Below, piece by piece: positions 4,079 through 5,977 of a DNA stretch of 5,977 nucleotides. The first letter of the stretch is position 1. Every line of letters begins with the position of its first letter. This DNA comes from Limiplasma sp045540635 (GTDB lineage: Bacteria; Bacillota; Clostridia; Christensenellales; Aristaeellaceae). The notes below the pieces were generated by a model. That model did not search any database and was not told the origin of the DNA. It worked only from the letters and a program-made list of their open reading frames with translations. The translations under genes were made by a program, and so were the position numbers. Location: positions 1-5,977 of the forward strand of contig JAZQHO010000206.1 in assembly GCA_045540635.1 (NCBI GenBank). Direction: 5' to 3'.

Positions 4079-5977
4079 TTATTCGTCGGCGGTGGTGCCG
4101 ATCACAGCCTTGATGCGGCGTACGCCGGCAGAGGAGCTTTCTTCCTTCTGGATCTTGAAGCTCTTCAGATCGCCGGTATTCTCGGCATGGGGGCCGCCGC
4201 AGATCTCCTTGGAGAACTCACCCATGGTGTAGACCTTGACCAGCTCGCCGTACTTGCTCTCGAACAGACCGATGGCGCCTTCGGTCTTGGCTTCGGGCAC
4301 GGTCATCTCGCGGCAGGTGATGGGAGCCTTGGCAGAGATGGCTTCGTTGACCAGCTTTTCCACCTCGGCGATCTCTTCCTTGGTCATCTTGCGGCCAAAG
4401 GAGAAGTCGAAGCGGAGACGCTCGGCGGTGATGTTGGAGCCCTTCTGAGCTACTTCGTCGCCCAGCACCTTGCGCAGGGCAGTGTGCATCAGGTGGGTGG
4501 CGGTGTGCAGACGGGCGGTCTGGGCGCTGTGGTCGGCAAGGCCGCCCTTGAAGCGCTGCTCGGCACCGGCCTGAGAGGTGGCCTGATGCTGCTTGAAGCG
4601 CTCGGCGAAATCGGCTTCGTCCACCTTGAGGCCCTTTTCGGTGGCCAGTTCGATGGTCATTTCAATGGGGAAGCCGTAGGTATCGTACAGCTTGAAGGCG
4701 CTGCGGCCGTCCATGGTGGTCAGGCTCTCCAGACGGGCATTGACGGCAGCCACCAGAGCGGCCTCGTCGCCGGCCTTGGCAGCATCGATGATGGGCAGCA
4801 TATCGGGGGAGGGGCGCAGCTTCTTCACCTGAGCGTACTCCTGAGCCAGAGCCACCTTATTGTCGGCGGCGAGGATGGCATCAAGGGTGGCGCGGGTGTT
4901 CTGGATGTTGTTGTAGATCTTGTCAAATTCCTTCTCGCCTTGGCGCAGGGTCTTGGCGAAGCGGGTCTCCTCAAGGCTCAGCTGCTCGAGAACGAACTTC
5001 TCGTTGCGCTCCAGCTCGGGGTACACATCCTTGTACTGAGCAATGATCACCTTGGCGATCTCGCCGGTGAAGCCGTCAGGCATACCGATGCTCATGCCGT
5101 AGCGCACAGCGCGGCGGATGAGGCGGCGCAGCACGTAGCCCTGATCCATGTTGGAGGGGCTCACGCCGCGGTCGTCGCCCATGATGAAGGTGGAGGTGCG
5201 CATATGGTCGCCGATGATGCGGAAGGCCTTGGTGGTCTCCTCATCCTGACCGTAGGTCTTGCCGGACAGCTCAGCGATCTTGCCGAGGATGTTTTCGAAC
5301 AGCTCGGTCTCGTAAACAGACTTCTTGCCGTTGAGCACGCAGATGGTGCGCTCCAGCCCCATGCCGGTATCCACGTTCTTCTGGCTCAGGGGCACAAAGG
5401 TGCCGTCGGCCTGCTTGTTGTACTGCATGAACACGTCGTTCCAGATCTCCAGATAACGGCCGCAGGAGCAGGCGGGGGAACAATCGGGGCCGCAGGGCTC
5501 CTTATCGGTGATGATGAACATCTCCGTATCGGGGCCGCAGGGGCCGGTCAGACCGGCAGGGCCCCACCAGTTGTTTTCCTTGGGCAGGAAGAAGATGTGG
5601 TCGTCGGCAACGCCGCAATCGCGCCACAGCTGGGCGCTCTCCTCATCGCGGGGGCAGTCCTCGTCACCGGCAAAGACGGAGAAGGCCAGCTTTTCCTTGG
5701 GCAGGCCAAGGTACTTTTCGCTGGTGAGGAATTCCCAGCTCCAGGGGATCATTTCCTGCTTGAAATAATCGCCCAGAGACCAGTTGCCCAGCATTTCGAA
5801 GAAGGTAAGGTGGCTGAAGTCGCCCACATCATCGATATCGCCGGTGCGGACGCACTTCTGTACGTCGGTCAGGCGGGTGCCGGCGGGGTGCTTCTGGCCC
5901 AGCAGGTAGGGCACCAGGGGATGCATGCCGGCGGTGGTGAAGAGGACCGTGGGGTCGTTCTCCGGGATGACGGAGGC
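4079..5977 (-). CDS. alaS: Alanyl-tRNA synthetase, short form lacking the C-Ala domain (N-terminus outside the window)
   Basis: This enzyme attaches alanine to tRNA-Ala using ATP and edits mischarged Ser/Gly-tRNA. The frame is open to the right edge, giving 632 visible residues; likely a few tens of N-terminal residues are missing. Class II catalytic landmarks are VLFTTAGMHPLVPYLLG (residues 11-27, motif 1 area), TFFEMLGNWSLGDYF (58-72, motif 2), DTGMGLERT (203-211) and GYVLRRLIRRAVRYG (280-294). A Cys-rich element, C162-x3-C166-x3-C170-x-C172, may bind zinc. Editing-domain metal ligands are intact: H491xxxH495 and C593GGPH597. The protein ends shortly after KEESSSAGVRRIKAV (611-625), where usual 850-900-residue AlaRS continue into a coiled coil and the DHHA1/C-Ala domain. 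The end is a genuine TAA at 4079-4081, and the closing residues look like a natural terminus, so this appears to be the naturally short AlaRS type seen in some Clostridia rather than a truncation. It sits apart from helD and is followed by a hairpin cluster. Confidence 0.95.
   Translation of the reverse strand, partial: ASVIPENDPTVLFTTAGMHPLVPYLLGQKHPAGTRLTDVQKCVRTGDIDDVGDFSHLTFFEMLGNWSLGDYFKQEMIPWSWEFLTSEKYLGLPKEKLAFSVFAGDEDCPRDEESAQLWRDCGVADDHIFFLPKENNWWGPAGLTGPCGPDTEMFIITDKEPCGPDCSPACSCGRYLEIWNDVFMQYNKQADGTFVPLSQKNVDTGMGLERTICVLNGKKSVYETELFENILGKIAELSGKTYGQDEETTKAFRIIGDHMRTSTFIMGDDRGVSPSNMDQGYVLRRLIRRAVRYGMSIGMPDGFTGEIAKVIIAQYKDVYPELERNEKFVLEQLSLEETRFAKTLRQGEKEFDKIYNNIQNTRATLDAILAADNKVALAQEYAQVKKLRPSPDMLPIIDAAKAGDEAALVAAVNARLESLTTMDGRSAFKLYDTYGFPIEMTIELATEKGLKVDEADFAERFKQHQATSQAGAEQRFKGGLADHSAQTARLHTATHLMHTALRKVLGDEVAQKGSNITAERLRFDFSFGRKMTKEEIAEVEKLVNEAISAKAPITCREMTVPEAKTEGAIGLFESKYGELVKVYTMGEFSKEICGGPHAENTGDLKSFKIQKEESSSAGVRRIKAVIGTTADE

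Overview
The window looks like chromosomal DNA from a fairly GC-rich member of the Clostridia. It is probably in the Faecalibacterium/Oscillospiraceae group. I judge this from strong AGGAGG-type ribosome binding sites, the protein sequence style, and hairpin-rich intergenic DNA. No database search was possible, so the taxonomy is inference. I see no phage, transposase, CRISPR, tRNA or rRNA gene, and no obviously new multi-gene system. The genes are housekeeping, but several depart from the usual form.

Layout, left to right. (1) Bases 1-909, plus strand: the C-terminal end of an HI0933/BaiN-type FAD-dependent oxidoreductase overlaps by one base (TAATG) a complete Nudix hydrolase of the MutT / 8-oxo-dGTP diphosphatase kind. 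(2) Bases 910-979: a long hairpin serves as a convergent terminator. (3) Bases 980-3626, minus strand: a HelD-like superfamily 1 helicase gene, then 69 bp later a 100-aa protein made only of the DNA-binding/active-site domain of O6-alkylguanine alkyltransferases. The helicase gene is broken by a frameshift near 3185-3203. Its N-terminal ~143 codons (3626 to ~3198) and C-terminal ~615 codons (3199 to 1352) lie in different frames, and both halves are otherwise well conserved. (4) Bases 3627-4078: a 452-bp gene-free stretch. It holds four tandem hairpins just downstream of alaS and a rod-like inverted-repeat region at 3776-3904 that could be a structured RNA. (5) Bases 4079-5977, minus strand: alanyl-tRNA synthetase, cut at its N-terminus by the window edge. 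It ends right after the editing domain and so has no C-Ala (DHHA1) domain.

Three of the genes concern nucleic-acid upkeep: nucleotide-pool cleaning (Nudix), alkyl-lesion recognition or repair (MGMT-like), and recycling of stalled RNA polymerase or DNA unwinding (HelD). They sit in two convergent units, so a shared function is only suggested. Points most worth a second look are the helD frameshift, the short AlaRS with its Cys-rich motif and unfamiliar insert, the PCQRVV active site in the MGMT-like protein, and the structured intergenic region.
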